Shown here: positions 11,085 to 21,994 of the stretch, one piece after another | Position numbering within the stretch: position 1 is the stretch's first letter | Layout of the letters: each line of letters starts with the position of its first letter | Origin: Prorocentrum cordatum | Taxonomy: Eukaryota > Sar > Dinophyceae > Prorocentrales > Prorocentraceae | Direction: 5' to 3' | DNA length: 64,000 nt | Assembly (NCBI GenBank): GCA_963575745.1 | Contig: CAUYUJ010013836.1 | Location: forward strand, 1 to 64,000 | Notes under the pieces: model-generated | Database searches by the model: none | What the model was told of the DNA's origin: nothing | The model's input: the letters and a program-made list of their open reading frames with translations, nothing else | Made by a program: the position numbers and the translations under genes

Positions 11085-11985
11085 AATCCTCCTTTTCCTC
11101 CTGCTCCCCCCCCCCCCCCTCCTTCTCCAGTTCCTCCTCCTCCTCCTCCTCCTCCTCCTCCCCATCATCCCCCCTCCTCTCCCTCTTCCTCCTCATCCTC
11201 ATCCTCCTCCTCCCTCACCCCCCCCTGCCTTTTCCGTCCGCACCCCTCCTCCCTCCATCCTCCTTCCTCCCTCACCCCTCCTCCCTCCTCAATTCTCCCT
11301 GATCGTTCCTCCAACCTTCCTCCTTTCTCCTCCTGTTCCTCCTCCTCCATCCTTCCTCCTTGTTGTTCCCCGTGTCCCTGATGACCGTGTCGTGCCTGTT
11401 CCTCCTCACTGTTCCTCTGTGTCTTCCTCCTCCTCCTCCTGCTCCTCCCCCTCCTTTTTTTTCCCCTCGTTCTCCCTATCCTCCCCCTCCCCCTTCGTCT
11501 TTCTCCACTTCTTCCCCCCTCCCTCAGCCTACATCCACCATCCTTCCCCCTTCGCCCTCCCTCCTCCCTCCTCCCTCCGCCCTTTTTTCTCTATTATCAT
11601 CCCTGGGCTTTCCCCCCTCATCCCATTCCTTCATCTTCCTTCCGCCTTCCTTCTTTCTCCTCGCTGTTCCCTCCCCCCGCTTCCTTCCTTCGTCCTTTCT
11701 GTTCCTGTCCCTCCTTGTCCCCCGTTTCTTCTTCTTCTTCTTGTTCGTCTTCCTTATCCTGCTCCTGTGTTGTGCCCCCCTCGTATTCCGCATTCCTCGT
11801 TCTCCTCCTCCTCCTCCTCCACCATTTCCGCCGCTCTCCCATGCTCCCTCGTTTTCCATCCTTCTCACTCATTACTCCTCCCTCCTCATTCCCCCCTCCT
11901 CCCCTCGCTTCCCCCCTCCTCATTCCTCCATCGCCGTTCGTCCCCCCCCCCACCGCCCCCGCCCCACCCCTTTGCAGCCCTCGTT
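11085..11985. repeat. 900-bp polypyrimidine tract
   Basis: Nearly uninterrupted C/T on the + strand, mostly TCC, CTC and CCT. The long frames on both strands here (Ser/Pro/Leu-rich or Glu/Arg/Gly-rich) are translations of the repeat. Confidence 0.85.
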
Positions 11986-11999
11986 TCGCCTGTCGACGT

Positions 12000-13370
12000 T
12001 CTCTGGCGCGCGCGCGCCACGAGGGCGCGCGCGCGCGCGCCTCATGTGGCCTCGCGAGAAAGGTGCCGAGGCAATAGCAGAGGCCCCACGAGATGGGCCG
12101 AGGTTCGACGTCGCGATTTTGGGCCGAGGCTCGACGCCCCACGGCCTTGTCACCTGCAGTTTCGCGCTGCGAGATGGGATGGAGGCTCGGCGCCGTCGCC
12201 TCTGCGCAGCGCTTGCGCAGCGACGTTTTTTATGGCCAGCGTGCGCTGCCGACGTCTTCCCCGCGCATTGCTTGCAACCCATTCCGACGATGGTCCCTCG
12301 ATGTCATCAGGGTGTTCTATGTTGGGCGGGCGCGTTGGAGCAAACGACCAGCAACCCAGCGCCGCCGCCGCCGACGCCACAGCCGCAACGCGCACCACCA
12401 CCATCGCCACCATCATGACCGTCGCCACCACCGAAACCAGAACAACAACACACGCCACCACCAATTCGCGCACTGACACGCACCAATTCGTTTGACCCGT
12501 GCGGCCAGCCCTGCCATCAGAGGTGGCACTCTGCGGGCAGGGTCCATGGACCTCCTGCTGGACCCCTGCGGCGGCCAGGTGACCCTCATCGACTTCGGTT
12601 GAGGGTTCGGCCTGGCTGCACTTCTGCGGGCCAGCTGCCGCGTCGGAGCTCGGGGCGCTTTGCCGCGGTGCGGCGGCCCCAATTGAGGCGTTGTCGAGTT
12701 TCTTTCCGCGGTGCGACGCGCGCGTTCGGCTGGCGCAGCGCCGCGGCGACGAGTTCGAGCACGCGGCCCCACGAACGCTGCCCAATTGGCCCGAGTGGCT
12801 CCGCCCCAGAAGTGCGTTGGGCGAACGGGGCGCCCCCGGGGCGAGCGCGCCCGTCGTCGCGGCGGCAAGCTGCGCCGCGCAGCCAGCGCGCGCGGATTCG
12901 CGCAGGGCGGCGCCCGCGAGGGCCCCAAGTCCTTCTGCGCCGCCGTCGACGCAGCAACGCGCGCTCGCTGCCCCATCGACGAGGGGGTCCCATTCGGCGC
13001 CGCGAAGAGCGAGTTGGCGTGGCCCGAGGGCGACGCCCAGAGATTCGCAATCCTGGAAGCAGGACTCGCTGGCAGCAAGAACGCGCACCAAGCGGCGGAC
13101 GCATCCGCGCAGGCGGCCCTTTGAGGCTGCCGCAGGCGCGGCAACCGCAGCGGCGGCGCTGGGCCCGCCGTGGCCGCGGCAGACGCGGCAGCGTCCGTGG
13201 GAACCGCGTTCGCGGCCGCGGCGGCAGCAGAAACCGCGGCCGCGGCCGCGGCGCCCGCGCCCGCAACGGCGGCAGTTGTGGCAGCGGCGGCAGCAACGCT
13301 GCAGAGGCGGCCATCGACGGCGCGCGGCCGATTGGTCGGCGGTCAGGGGGGTAGGGGCAGGTCGGTGATG
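12000..13370. other. Very GC-rich region, coding status uncertain
   Basis: It starts with a GCGCGC run (12005-12040). Open frames overlap on both strands because of the base composition. Two + strand pieces look somewhat protein-like: 12945-13124, with AKSELAWPEGDAQRFAILEA before a stop, and 13150-13354 in another frame, an Arg/Gly-rich tail of RGRGG type ending in a stop. They could be exons of an RG-rich protein, but no splice signals or family tie them together. Confidence 0.3.
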
Positions 13371-13439
13371 GGGGAGGGCGCATTGTCTGGTTCTGTGTGT
13401 ACGTTCGCGTTTCGTGCGTTCTCGGGATTCGCTGCCAGC

Positions 13440-13681
13440 GCGAGCCAGCGCTGCGGGAGGGGGTGGGGGGGGGGGTGGGGGGGGGGGGGGGGGGAACGAA
13501 GAGGAAAGAGAGGAAGGAGGGGAAGGGAGGAGGAGGAGGAGGAGGAGGAGGAGGAGGAGGGAGGGGGGGGAGGAGGAGGAGGAGGAGGAGGGGAGGAGGA
13601 GGAGGAGAAGGAGGAGGAGGAGGAGGAAGAGGAGGAGGAGGAGGAGGAGGCGGAGGGGGAGGAGGAGGAGAGGGAGGAGGA

Positions 13682-13712
<31 letters not shown>

Positions 13713-13822
13713 GAGAAGGAGAAGCAGGAGGACGAGGACGAGGAGGAGGAGAAGGAGGAGGAGGAGGAGGAGGAGGAGGAGAGGGAGGAGGAGGAGGATA
13801 AGGAGGGGGAGGAGGAGCGCTA
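13440..13822. repeat. GGA/GAG purine tract
   Basis: A G-run followed by about 330 bases of GGA, GAG and GAA repeats. It produces long Glu/Gly/Arg frames on + and a Leu-rich frame on minus. No gene. Confidence 0.9.
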
Positions 13823-14690
13823 AAGTTTCATGAATCACGAGCCGCGCCCCCTTCAAGCACCTTCATCCCCAGAGGTTGCCACAACTTGATGTTTTCCGGA
13901 GACCGCGAGCACGCGCCGCCGAGCGACGTGGCCTCTCTCGCCGCCCAGCTTGGCGCTGCCCGAGGCGCAGCGGGCTTGCAGATGCGCTCGTAGTCCGTGG
14001 CGCACTTGCTCGCTGAGTTTGGGACTCTGTATCGTTGGCGCGACGCGAAGCCCCTGTTGGCGATCGCGTTCGGCCTGGAGAATCAGAACCACTTGGCGCC
14101 GAGACGAAACGTTGGTAGACGGTTTACGTTGCATGCAGACTGACTGTTCGTGTCGATTTGGCAGGGTAATTCGTCGCGCGGTCATCTGGGACATACGCGA
14201 GGGCGGGATGGAGCGGGTGGCGGTGGTGGAGGGGTGAAGAGTGGGTGGGTGGGTGGGTGGGTGAATTGAGAGGGGGGTAGGGTGAGGGGGCGGCGCGCCG
14301 TGGGGTTGGGCTGTGGTGGGGTGATGTGCGGGTGGGAGGGAGGGGGGAAAGGGGTGGCTGGGTGGGCGGGGTGGGGGTGGGGCGAGGCGGGAAGGGGCGG
14401 GGGGTGGTGAAGGGGGGGGGGCGTAGGGGTGCGGGGAAGGTGGAGGGGGGGGAGGGGGGCGGAGGGGTGGCGCGAGGTGAGAGGGGCCTGGCTGCGGAGC
14501 GAAGGTGGGCACGCGCGTCGGCGGGGGCGAAGTCGGTTCGCCGCTCGCCTGGGCGCTCGGCAGTTTGGATGGGGGAGCGAAGTTGCGAGTAGAAAGTGGA
14601 GGAGGGAGCGAAGTTGGCGGGGGCGAGCGAAACGGCGGAGCGAAGTCTGAAGCCCGAAGTTGGATGGTGGAGCGAAGCGGCAGCGCCAAC
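13823..14690. other. Intergenic, G-rich centre
   Basis: From about 14205 to 14480 the + strand is GGGTGGG-rich, a candidate for G-quadruplex formation. The sequence on either side shows only short frames. No gene is recognised. Confidence 0.5.
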
Positions 14691-14696
14691 GCAACT

Positions 14697-15172
14697 TCGC
14701 GCGAACGCAACTCGCCAACTCAACTCGTCAACGCAACTCACCAACTCAACTCATCAACGCAACTCACCAACTCAACTCACCAACGCAACTCACCAACTCA
14801 ACTCGCCAACTCAACTCGCCAACGCAACTCGCCAACTCAACTCGCCAACGCAACTCACCAACTCAACTCGCCAACGCAACTCGCCAACGCAACTCGCGCG
14901 GGTGCACTAAAGGATTTCTATTGGGAAGGCCATCCAGGCCACCGCGAACTCAACTCGCCAACTCAACTCGCCAACGCAACTCGCCAACTCAACTCGCCAA
15001 CTCAACTCGCCAACGCAACTCGCCAACTCAACTCGCCAACGCAACTCACCAACGCAACTCCCCAACGCAACTCGCCAACGCAACTCGCCAACGCAACTCG
15101 CCAACTCAACTCGCCAACGCAACTCGCCAACGCAACTCACCAACGCAACTTTGCGGACCAACTCGCGAACGC
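14697..15172. repeat. CAACTCGCCAACG minisatellite
   Basis: Units of about 10 bases alternate between CAACTCGC and CAACGCAACTC for about 475 bases. They are interrupted once at about 14905-14945 by unrelated sequence. A short inverted relic lies at 29705-29758. Confidence 0.9.
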
Positions 15173-15360
15173 AACTTCGGTCTGGCGCTGCCGAGCGAAA
15201 TGGCTCCTTCACTTCGCCCCCTCTGAGGTGGCCCCCGCCCTCGCTCCGCGGCCGCGCCCCCCCCTCTCCCCCCTCCATCCACCTCCCCCAATTCCTGAGG
15301 CGCCCTTGAGCACCCCCTCTCACCGCCCTCCTCCCCTCCGCAACCCTCTGAGGTACCCAT

Positions 15361-16160
15361 GAGGCAGCTTGTCGTCGCGGTGCGCATCCGATTTTCCGCT
15401 TCCCCACACTTGACCCCTCCCCCTCCCCTCCCCTCCCCTCCCCCACTCCTGCAAGGCAGCGTTGCCGCCTGCGTGCCGTGCCATCCGAATTTTTTGCAAA
15501 TTGCACAAGGCCGATTCCGCCATCGTAAACATTCAAAGTATCCACGCCCTCCCCCGCGCGCGCACGCGCTGCCTCCCCCTCTTCCGCAAACGGCCGTTGA
15601 ATCGCAAATATTGCAAACCGTTTCGCGCGCTTCGCGCGCGAAACGGTCGTGAACCGTACGTATTGCGCGAAGCACCTCAGGGCCCACGCAATTGCTATGT
15701 TTTAATTGTAAGCTCCCCTGCCGCTCCCTCCTCCCCTCTCCACCACCCTCTGGGGCGCTCGAGGCAGCTTGCCGTCTCGGTGCGTATCCAACCCTTGCCC
15801 CCCCCCTCCGCCGTAACCCCACCCTTGTTTTCCCTCTCTCTCCGCCCCTGCCAGGCAGCTTTACCGCCTGCGCGCGCCGTGCCATCCTAAACTTTGCAAA
15901 GTAACTCAAGGTTTTTTTCTGCCATCAAAAATATTGCAAAGTACCCCCCACCCACCCACCACCACCACCACCACCACAAACGCACGCGCGCCCTCCCCCT
16001 CTGTCTTAAACGACCGTGAATAGTAAATATTGCAAACCGTTTCGCGCGCTGCGCGCGCGAAACGATCATATGTCGTAAGTATTATGCGAAGCACCTCAGG
16101 GCCCAGGCATTTTTTTGTTCATATGCGCAAGCTCCCCCGCCGCTCCCTCCCCCGCCTCCC
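15361..16160. repeat. Two 400-bp tandem copies, each with a CG-rich palindrome
   Basis: Both copies begin GAGGCAGCTTG (15361 and 15761) and continue in parallel through TGCAAACCGTTTCGCGCGC to AAGCACCTCAGGGCCCA. Each holds a hairpin. Copy 1 has 14-base perfect arms at 15617-15630 and 15634-15647 with a 3-base loop. Copy 2 has arms at 16036-16049 and 16053-16066 with one mismatch. No coding function is seen. Confidence 0.8.
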
Positions 16161-16825
16161 TCGCCATTGTTTGGAAACGAGAGTTCGCCTGTGCGGGCGG
16201 CCCAAAACTACGCGATCGGCCTTCGTTGGTAACGTCGCACGCGTAGCAATTTACCGTCGCCCCCCGCCGCCGTTGTCCCCGCCGTCTGCCATTTCGCACG
16301 GGGTCCGTAACGTTTTACCGCATCGAGCGAGTTGTTTTTCAAAACTGTGTTCCGTTCTCCCCAGCAATATAGCCACGTACCGAAGCATCGTCAATCATCA
16401 TCATCATCCACCGTCCCGGAGCGTTGGTCGGCGCGTCGGCACCATCATCTTTACCAGGGCAGTGGTGTGCGTTTACTGTATGTCGATATCGCATTGGTGT
16501 CTTAGTGTCCCAGACTCATCGAGTCGTCCCTTCTTGCGCGGGGTCGGGCCTCTTACCATATCGTCTCAGAGTTTTCTGCGTTTCCGTGACGATTCCTCGT
16601 AGCCGCCCGTTGCTCCCCGTGAAGTCCCATTGCCGCCCCCCCTTGCGGTCTGCTATGGTTCCCAAGATACCCGTATTATTCGCATTATGTTTATTCGTTC
16701 CCGCATGCTTCCCCATGGTAGTTGTCCCCATGTTGGCTTCACCGTGCGATTAATTAGGCTTTACTGTCGTATGTTTGGTATAGTAGTAACAGTATAGTAG
16801 AAATAACAGTAGTAGAAGAAACAAC

Positions 16826-16896
<71 letters not shown>

Positions 16897-17243
16897 CGAT
16901 GGTCGTAGTAGTAGTAATGTGTTACTGTATTGGTCTGTCTGTGCATGGCATGTCATGTGCGGTACCCCGTGCATGTCATGGTCGTGTCCATGCCATGTCA
17001 TGGTCGCATGCGTTTGTCATGTTGTAATGCCGCGTGCAGTGCACAGTCTTGATGTTGGGCCCGTGAGGGAAAGGGGGGAGGGATGGGGGGGTGAAGGAGT
17101 GAGAACTCGAAAAGAGGATACTTATGACCTATGACAAGGTGGTCCTGGGCTGCCAGAGCTCCCAGGCTCGAGCTTTCCTTTCGCAGGTGCTCCAGGGAGC
17201 TTCGGTTGACTGCTTCACGCTTCACCACGTTTTACGCTCCACG
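16161..17243. other. Non-coding with a TAG-repeat run
   Basis: Contains a long TAG/GTA trinucleotide run (about 16800-16915) and a CATGTCATG-rich stretch (about 16940-17020). No gene is recognised. Confidence 0.55.
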
Positions 17244-18054
17244 ATGGCGGCGCCAGCTGCAGCGGCTGCGGCGGACGCGGCGCCAGCTCCAGCAGCAGCG
17301 GCGCCAGCGAGGCCACTTCCTATGCATCGGTGGGTGATGCCTCGCCACCAGCTGACGTCGGCGATCAGCGAGGAGACTGCTACCGTTTGGGCAGCACCTG
17401 GCGGGCGCATGGCCAAGGTGCCAGAGGGAGTGCAACAGTGCCCACGCCCCACGCCTAGTTGCAGCTGCTGCTGTAGGTATTGCCTGCCAGCCGCATCATC
17501 ACACTTCGAACTTCAGCTCGAAGTATGGTGATACGACTGGCAGGTCCCCTGTTTGTTGTTTTCCACCTTCTGTCTCCACCATGTGACTGCTGAAGACGTG
17601 GCGCGCGTCATGTCGGTGCTTCGGGTGGTGACCATCAGGGAGATCACCGCCTGCGGTGGGATCATCATCCCTGGGATCGTGAAGCTCAGGGCGAAGCACG
17701 TGCTCCCTTCGCCGCAGAAAACGGTGAATGATCGCACGTTTAAAGTTTCTGGGCGAGGAGGAGGGTGAGGCGGTGGATGATGATGATGATGATGAGGAGG
17801 AGGAGAAGAAGGAGGATAAGGAGGATGTGGAGGAAGAAGAGGAGGAGGGGGAGGAGGTCGCGTGATAGCTGATAGCAACGGCATCCCAGATCCGCGGCAG
17901 GGAGTGCACGATCCCAAGCAAGAGCGCCCACTTGCGCGTCAAGGCGATTGCGCACCAGGATGTCAGCACGATTTCATGTGAGCAGCCCGACGCGGAGGTG
18001 GCGCAGGGCGCCGCAGATCCAGATGAGGAGACTTCGTCTTCAGAGAGCGAGTGA
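17244..18054 (+). CDS. HU-like DNA-binding protein, three exons
   Basis: Proposed exons are from an ATG at 17244 (Ala/Pro-rich start, then MPRHQLTSAISEETA), about 17596-17764 (DVARVMSVLRVVTIREI then GGIIIPGIVKLRAK) and 17901-18054 (ECTIPSKSAHLRVKA, then an acidic tail DPDEETSSSESE and a stop). The second intron, 17765-17900, is GT-AG and keeps the frame. The order of an N-terminal helix, a helix ending in Gly, the IPG strand turn and a later strand matches bacterial HU and dinoflagellate histone-like proteins, which bind and bend DNA in the nucleus. The first intron's ends are not resolved, so the N terminus is uncertain. The long minus-strand frame here is a shadow. Confidence 0.48.
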
Positions 18055-18529
18055 GCTGGATGGTGTAGGCGGTGGCAATGTTTTGTCGAGCTGTTGGCTC
18101 GCGGATGCGGTTCAGCCTTCCCCAATCATCTTCAGTCGTGTCCTCCTCGTCGCCTCCTCAACTAAAGCATGCTACCATAGCATGTCATGTTCATGTTTCG
18201 CAATCGTGTCACGTCGTTCTATCTGCTCCGCCTTGCTCCTCAATGCGAAGTGCCTCGCATAGTGCTGACGGCATCCGCTCCAGGCTAGTTGCAGCGCCGC
18301 CCAGCCACCTGACAGCTTCACAGGAGGCATCGGTTTGAGCTCAGACGAGCTGTTTCAGTGTTTGATGAAGCCCGAGCGAGAATGTTCTTTCGCTGTGTGA
18401 GCCTAGGAGGGCGTGGGGGCGAGGGGGCGAGGAGAGGCCGAGGGGCGAGGAGTATTGAGGAGATGGGTTCTGTTTTGCTAGCTGCCGTCCGCCGCCCAGA
18501 GTTGATGTGCATTGTGTGATGCCCACTGT
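18055..18529. other. No gene recognised
   Basis: Follows the HU-like stop codon. Short frames only. Confidence 0.5.
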
Positions 18530-18885
18530 CTGGGGTTCGCAATATTTGAGGTCAATCGTTTCGGGTGAGTTGTTTCGGCGCCGCTCTTACTTGGTGGTCC
18601 GAACGGTTTCGTCGCTGCTCTTACTTGGTGGTCCACGCTGCTAGTGTTTGGGGTTGTCACTGGCACTTTATACTCATAGCGTTTGGGGTCAATGCTGTTC
18701 CAGCACGGTGTTCGCGCCGTTACTGCTTAAGGTCACACTGCTACTGTTTGGGGTCCACTCTTGCATTTGATACTCATACTGTTTGGGGCCATTGCTTCTC
18801 CAATGTGGCGTTCACGCTAATACTGTTTGGGGTCGCCGCTGGTACTGGTTGGGTTCAATGCTGGCAATGTCTGGGGTCTGTTTAG
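18530..18885. repeat. Minisatellite with CTGTTTGGGGTC core
   Basis: Degenerate units with the core GCTACTGTTTGGGGTCCA. The same family occurs at 21640-21800. Both blocks end 110-200 bases before a coding segment on the + strand. Confidence 0.75.
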
Positions 18886-19071
18886 GGCCCGTGCGACCAA
18901 ACCGAGCTAGGTTTAATGATGTACAGGGTGGTCTGGCAACGAAGTACCTGGTACCCTAATGGTTTCGCAACTGATCTCCCAACTCGTAGCCCATGTTTAC
19001 GGCTTAGATTTGGGCGCGTTGTGTCAGTTATTCGGCATTGCATTGTCCATCTAGCTTGCCTAAACTCGCGC

Positions 19072-19893
19072 ATGGCATCTTCTTCGATGGGCTTTGAGCT
19101 TGTTGGGAGCCTTCAGCTCGTGGCCACTCTTCCAGACCAGCCCGTTGGATTCGAGAAGCGCATCGACATCGAGATTCCAGCAACGCTATTACTTGTCGGA
19201 GGAAAGGTTGATGAGCCAGAACACGTTCCTATGGAAGTGCCCTCTGCAATCGTGGAATCGGGCTGGACTGGGAGAGTCGACAACAGCGTCGAGAGCAGTT
19301 CGAGGTATTCGGAACTCGTGACTGCAGGCCGCCTTGACCCTGCTGGGCCTGACGTCCCGACCCTTCCTCAAGTAAGACCGTTGCGATTCGATGTGAATCT
19401 GTGTTTTTCTCGTCCCGTTGCGAAGGAGCCTGAGTATCGTCCCGAGCCTGCCCAGCGGCTGCGTGAGGAGTGTGCTAAGACTGATAGCGAACGATCTGAT
19501 TCGCCGCGGCGGCCCTGTCAGAACCTGAGTGACGATGTCGTGCAGGTAGAGGGCAGCCCTGTCAAGGAGACGCGTGAAGGCTTCAGATTCCTCACAATTC
19601 CTCCTTCGTGTTCGGCTGAACGGCTTGAGACACCGATCAAGTTTTCGAGCTCAGGTGCGGCCCCGTCGAAGGAAGGGTGCAGCGACATGATTTTGGCTCG
19701 GTTTGCGGACGGTGGCGATCTGCCGTGCGATCCGAAGAGCCCGTCGCCTTTGCCTTTGCCTAAGAAGCGCCGCTGGACATTGCTCGGGAATGCGCCCGAG
19801 GCGAATCAGCAGCAAGAGTCTTCCGAATGCCCCTTCAGAATGGTCGGCCATCAGCTAAGGGGCGCGGCGTCTCTGCTCGCGGAGTTTAGTTAG
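19072..19893 (+). CDS. Unrecognised protein-coding segment
   Basis: 273 codons from the ATG at 19072 (MASSSMGFELVG) to a TAG at 19891. An upstream ATG in the same frame at 18916 is possible but adds sequence next to the minisatellite that does not look like protein. The segment is moderately acidic with a Pro/Ser-rich second half, and a short basic motif PKKRRW near residue 230 is a candidate nuclear localisation signal. I know no family. It could be a complete small gene or the first exon of the gene whose later exons begin at 21995. Confidence 0.45.
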   Translation: MASSSMGFELVGSLQLVATLPDQPVGFEKRIDIEIPATLLLVGGKVDEPEHVPMEVPSAIVESGWTGRVDNSVESSSRYSELVTAGRLDPAGPDVPTLPQVRPLRFDVNLCFSRPVAKEPEYRPEPAQRLREECAKTDSERSDSPRRPCQNLSDDVVQVEGSPVKETREGFRFLTIPPSCSAERLETPIKFSSSGAAPSKEGCSDMILARFADGGDLPCDPKSPSPLPLPKKRRWTLLGNAPEANQQQESSECPFRMVGHQLRGAASLLAEFS

Positions 19894-20204
19894 CAACTCA
19901 GCTGCATGCTGGGTACCAGCGTCGCCTGCTTTTTTTTCTGCGGCATGGGGAGGTGGGAAGGCGGCGGACGATGAGCATCGCGAGCACGATCGTCGTATAT
20001 AGCATTTAACGATTAGGGTCAGGGGTGGGACGATGGCAGGACGCGTGCCCACGTTCCAGTTCCGAGCTTCTCGCCATTGCCGCTGCTGGCACAGCAGTCG
20101 TTTGCGGCCAATTAGATTGGGTGGGCTGTTTGGGGATCGTTCAGCGTTCAGCGCAGGCTCGGTTGAGCACGTGATTGTCTTCCTCCTCCTCCTCCTCCTC
20201 CTAC

Positions 20205-20980
20205 CTGCCTGTGATCCGCCGCAGAACGAACACCCCCAAAGATCAACCAAACGAGCGCCTCCAAAAACCCGCCACACCGAGCGCCCCCCCCCCCCCCACG
20301 GATCCGCCACCCGCCGCGGAACGAGCACCCCCAGAGATCCACGAAAACAAACACCCCCAAAGATCAGCCAACACGAGCACCCCAACCATATCAGCCAAAC
20401 CGAGCGCGCTACCGAACGCGCACCCCCAGCCATCCACCATCAAGAGCACCACCAACGACCCGCCAAAACGAGCACCCCCAAGGGTCCGCCACCCCCCACG
20501 GAAAGAGCACCCTCAACGACCCGCCACTACAAACACCATCAACGGCCAACCACAACGAGCACCACCACACATCCTCCAAACCGAGCACCTCCCAGATATC
20601 AGCCATCCGCCACGGAACGAGGACCTCAAAGATCAGCCAAAACAAACACCCCCATCGACCCGCCAAAACGAGCACCCCCAGGGACCCGCCAAAACGAGCA
20701 CCCCCACGTATCAGCTAAAACGAGCACTCTCAAGGATCAGACATCCGCCGCGGAACGAGCACCTCCAACGATCTGCCAAGCCAAGCACCCCCAAAGATCC
20801 GCCAACACGAGCACCCCCAACGATCACCCAACACGAACACTCCCAAAGCCCTGCCAAACCGATCACCCCCAAGGATCCGCCATCCGCCGCGTAACGAACA
20901 CCCCCAACGATCAGCCAAAACAAACACACCCGAAGATCCGCCACCACAAGCACCCCCCCAAAGATCAGCCAAACCGACAC
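20205..20980. repeat. Minisatellite with AACGAGCACCCCCAAAGATC core
   Basis: About 30 degenerate units of about 24-26 bases with the core AACGAGCACCCCCAAAGATC and a GCCAAA spacer. It gives open frames on both strands with no protein character. Confidence 0.85.
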
Positions 20981-21087
20981 CCCACGGCGCGCGCGGTGGG
21001 GGGCGGGGGGGGGCCTAGAAAATATGTAAAAGCCATCACAGAAGGAAACAGAAAACAGTCTAACTTCTAACACGCCCCAACGTGCGA

Positions 21088-21100
21088 GGCACGGTGGCGG
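21088..21100 (+). repeat. Copy of the GGCACGGTGGCGG intron-end motif
   Basis: Same context (CACGCC-N-CGTGC-GAGGCACGGTGGCGGATG) as at 9020-9052 and 24373-24406. By analogy it marks the 3' end of an intron preceding the coding segment at 21995. A partner motif upstream was not found. Confidence 0.5.
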
Positions 21101-21151
21101 ATGTTATTCATATCATTCTCAAAGGTCTTTGCCAATATGCCGTCGCCCTGA

Positions 21152-21283
21152 GCGGCCGCCTATTAGCAACGAAACGTGCCGTGCCAAGCTCGCTCTCATC
21201 ATCTTCGCGCGGCGGCGACGGTGGGCGCCCCCGCGGTGGGGGCGAGCCTGGCACAGCACGTGTTGTTGCTAATAGGTCGCCGC
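21152..21283. repeat. 42-bp inverted repeat
   Basis: Arms at 21152-21193 and 21242-21283 are reverse complements with about six mismatches in 42 bases. The 48-base loop is itself C/G-rich. CTATTAGCAAC and GTTGCTAATAG are the clearest parts. It could be a MITE-like insertion or a structured RNA. Confidence 0.75.
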
Positions 21284-21639
21284 AACTCGGCGCGGTTGTT
21301 GTTAACCCTCTGGGTGCCTTGTTCGGGCCAGCTTGACGCCTGCTTGGTTTTCCCTCGGAGCTCACTAAGGGCTCTTTCGAAGATGGCCTAAAGGTGCCTC
21401 CCTCCCGAGGAGGAGAGAACCCGCCCCACGGATGCCTGAGCAGGATGCAGGTGATCTTAGCCACACAGTCACATGTTTGAGCCAGAATGGCAAGTTCAAG
21501 CGTGACCGTGTTGGTGGCGAAGGCTCCCTCTTCGGGTCTATCACCATCACCGTCACCAGTGCCATAATCATGCGCATTACCAACGCCATAACACAATGCA
21601 CGCCATCACTGCACTTAAACCGGAGTTTGCCTGAGTCGC

Positions 21640-21805
21640 GCTGTATTGGATTGTGCTGTACTGTGTGGGGTCCATGCGCTACTGTTTGGGGTCGATGGTC
21701 TATGTTGCTACGGTTTGGGGTCCACGCTATATTTGTTTGGGGTCCATGATGCTACTGTTTGGGGTCCAAGCTGCATATGTTTGGGTTGACGTCGCTAAAG
21801 CTTGG
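21640..21805. repeat. CTGTTTGGGGTC minisatellite, second block
   Basis: Units with TACTGTTTGGGGTCCATG. Same family as 18530-18885. Confidence 0.75.
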
Positions 21806-21994
21806 GGCTAATGATGATGAGTCGGATGGCAATGGCGATGAGAGTCGAATGAGTATGTAATAGCTGGGGGTCCAAGAGCGAGAGCCGACGTTCTCAGCGT
21901 TGATGGAAGTCCAACTGATGCAATCGAGGCTCGAGAAGTTCTTGCATAGTGACGCTTGACCGAGCGTTGTCCGCCAATTGTAGTTCTGCTCGGC

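Noticed and set aside
11360-12495. Ser/Pro-rich open frames of more than 350 codons
   Set aside because: Reading of a polypyrimidine tract, open in two frames at once.
12150-13856. 568-codon minus-strand open frame
   Set aside because: Its N-terminal part is poly-Leu from the reversed GGA tract and the rest lies over GC-rich DNA open in all frames. No domain is recognisable.
18916-19071. Longer start for the segment at 19072
   Set aside because: The extra 52 codons follow the minisatellite closely and do not resemble protein. The ATG at 19072 is a better start.
20033-21070. 345-codon + strand open frame
   Set aside because: Translation of a 24-26-bp minisatellite. No conserved protein character.
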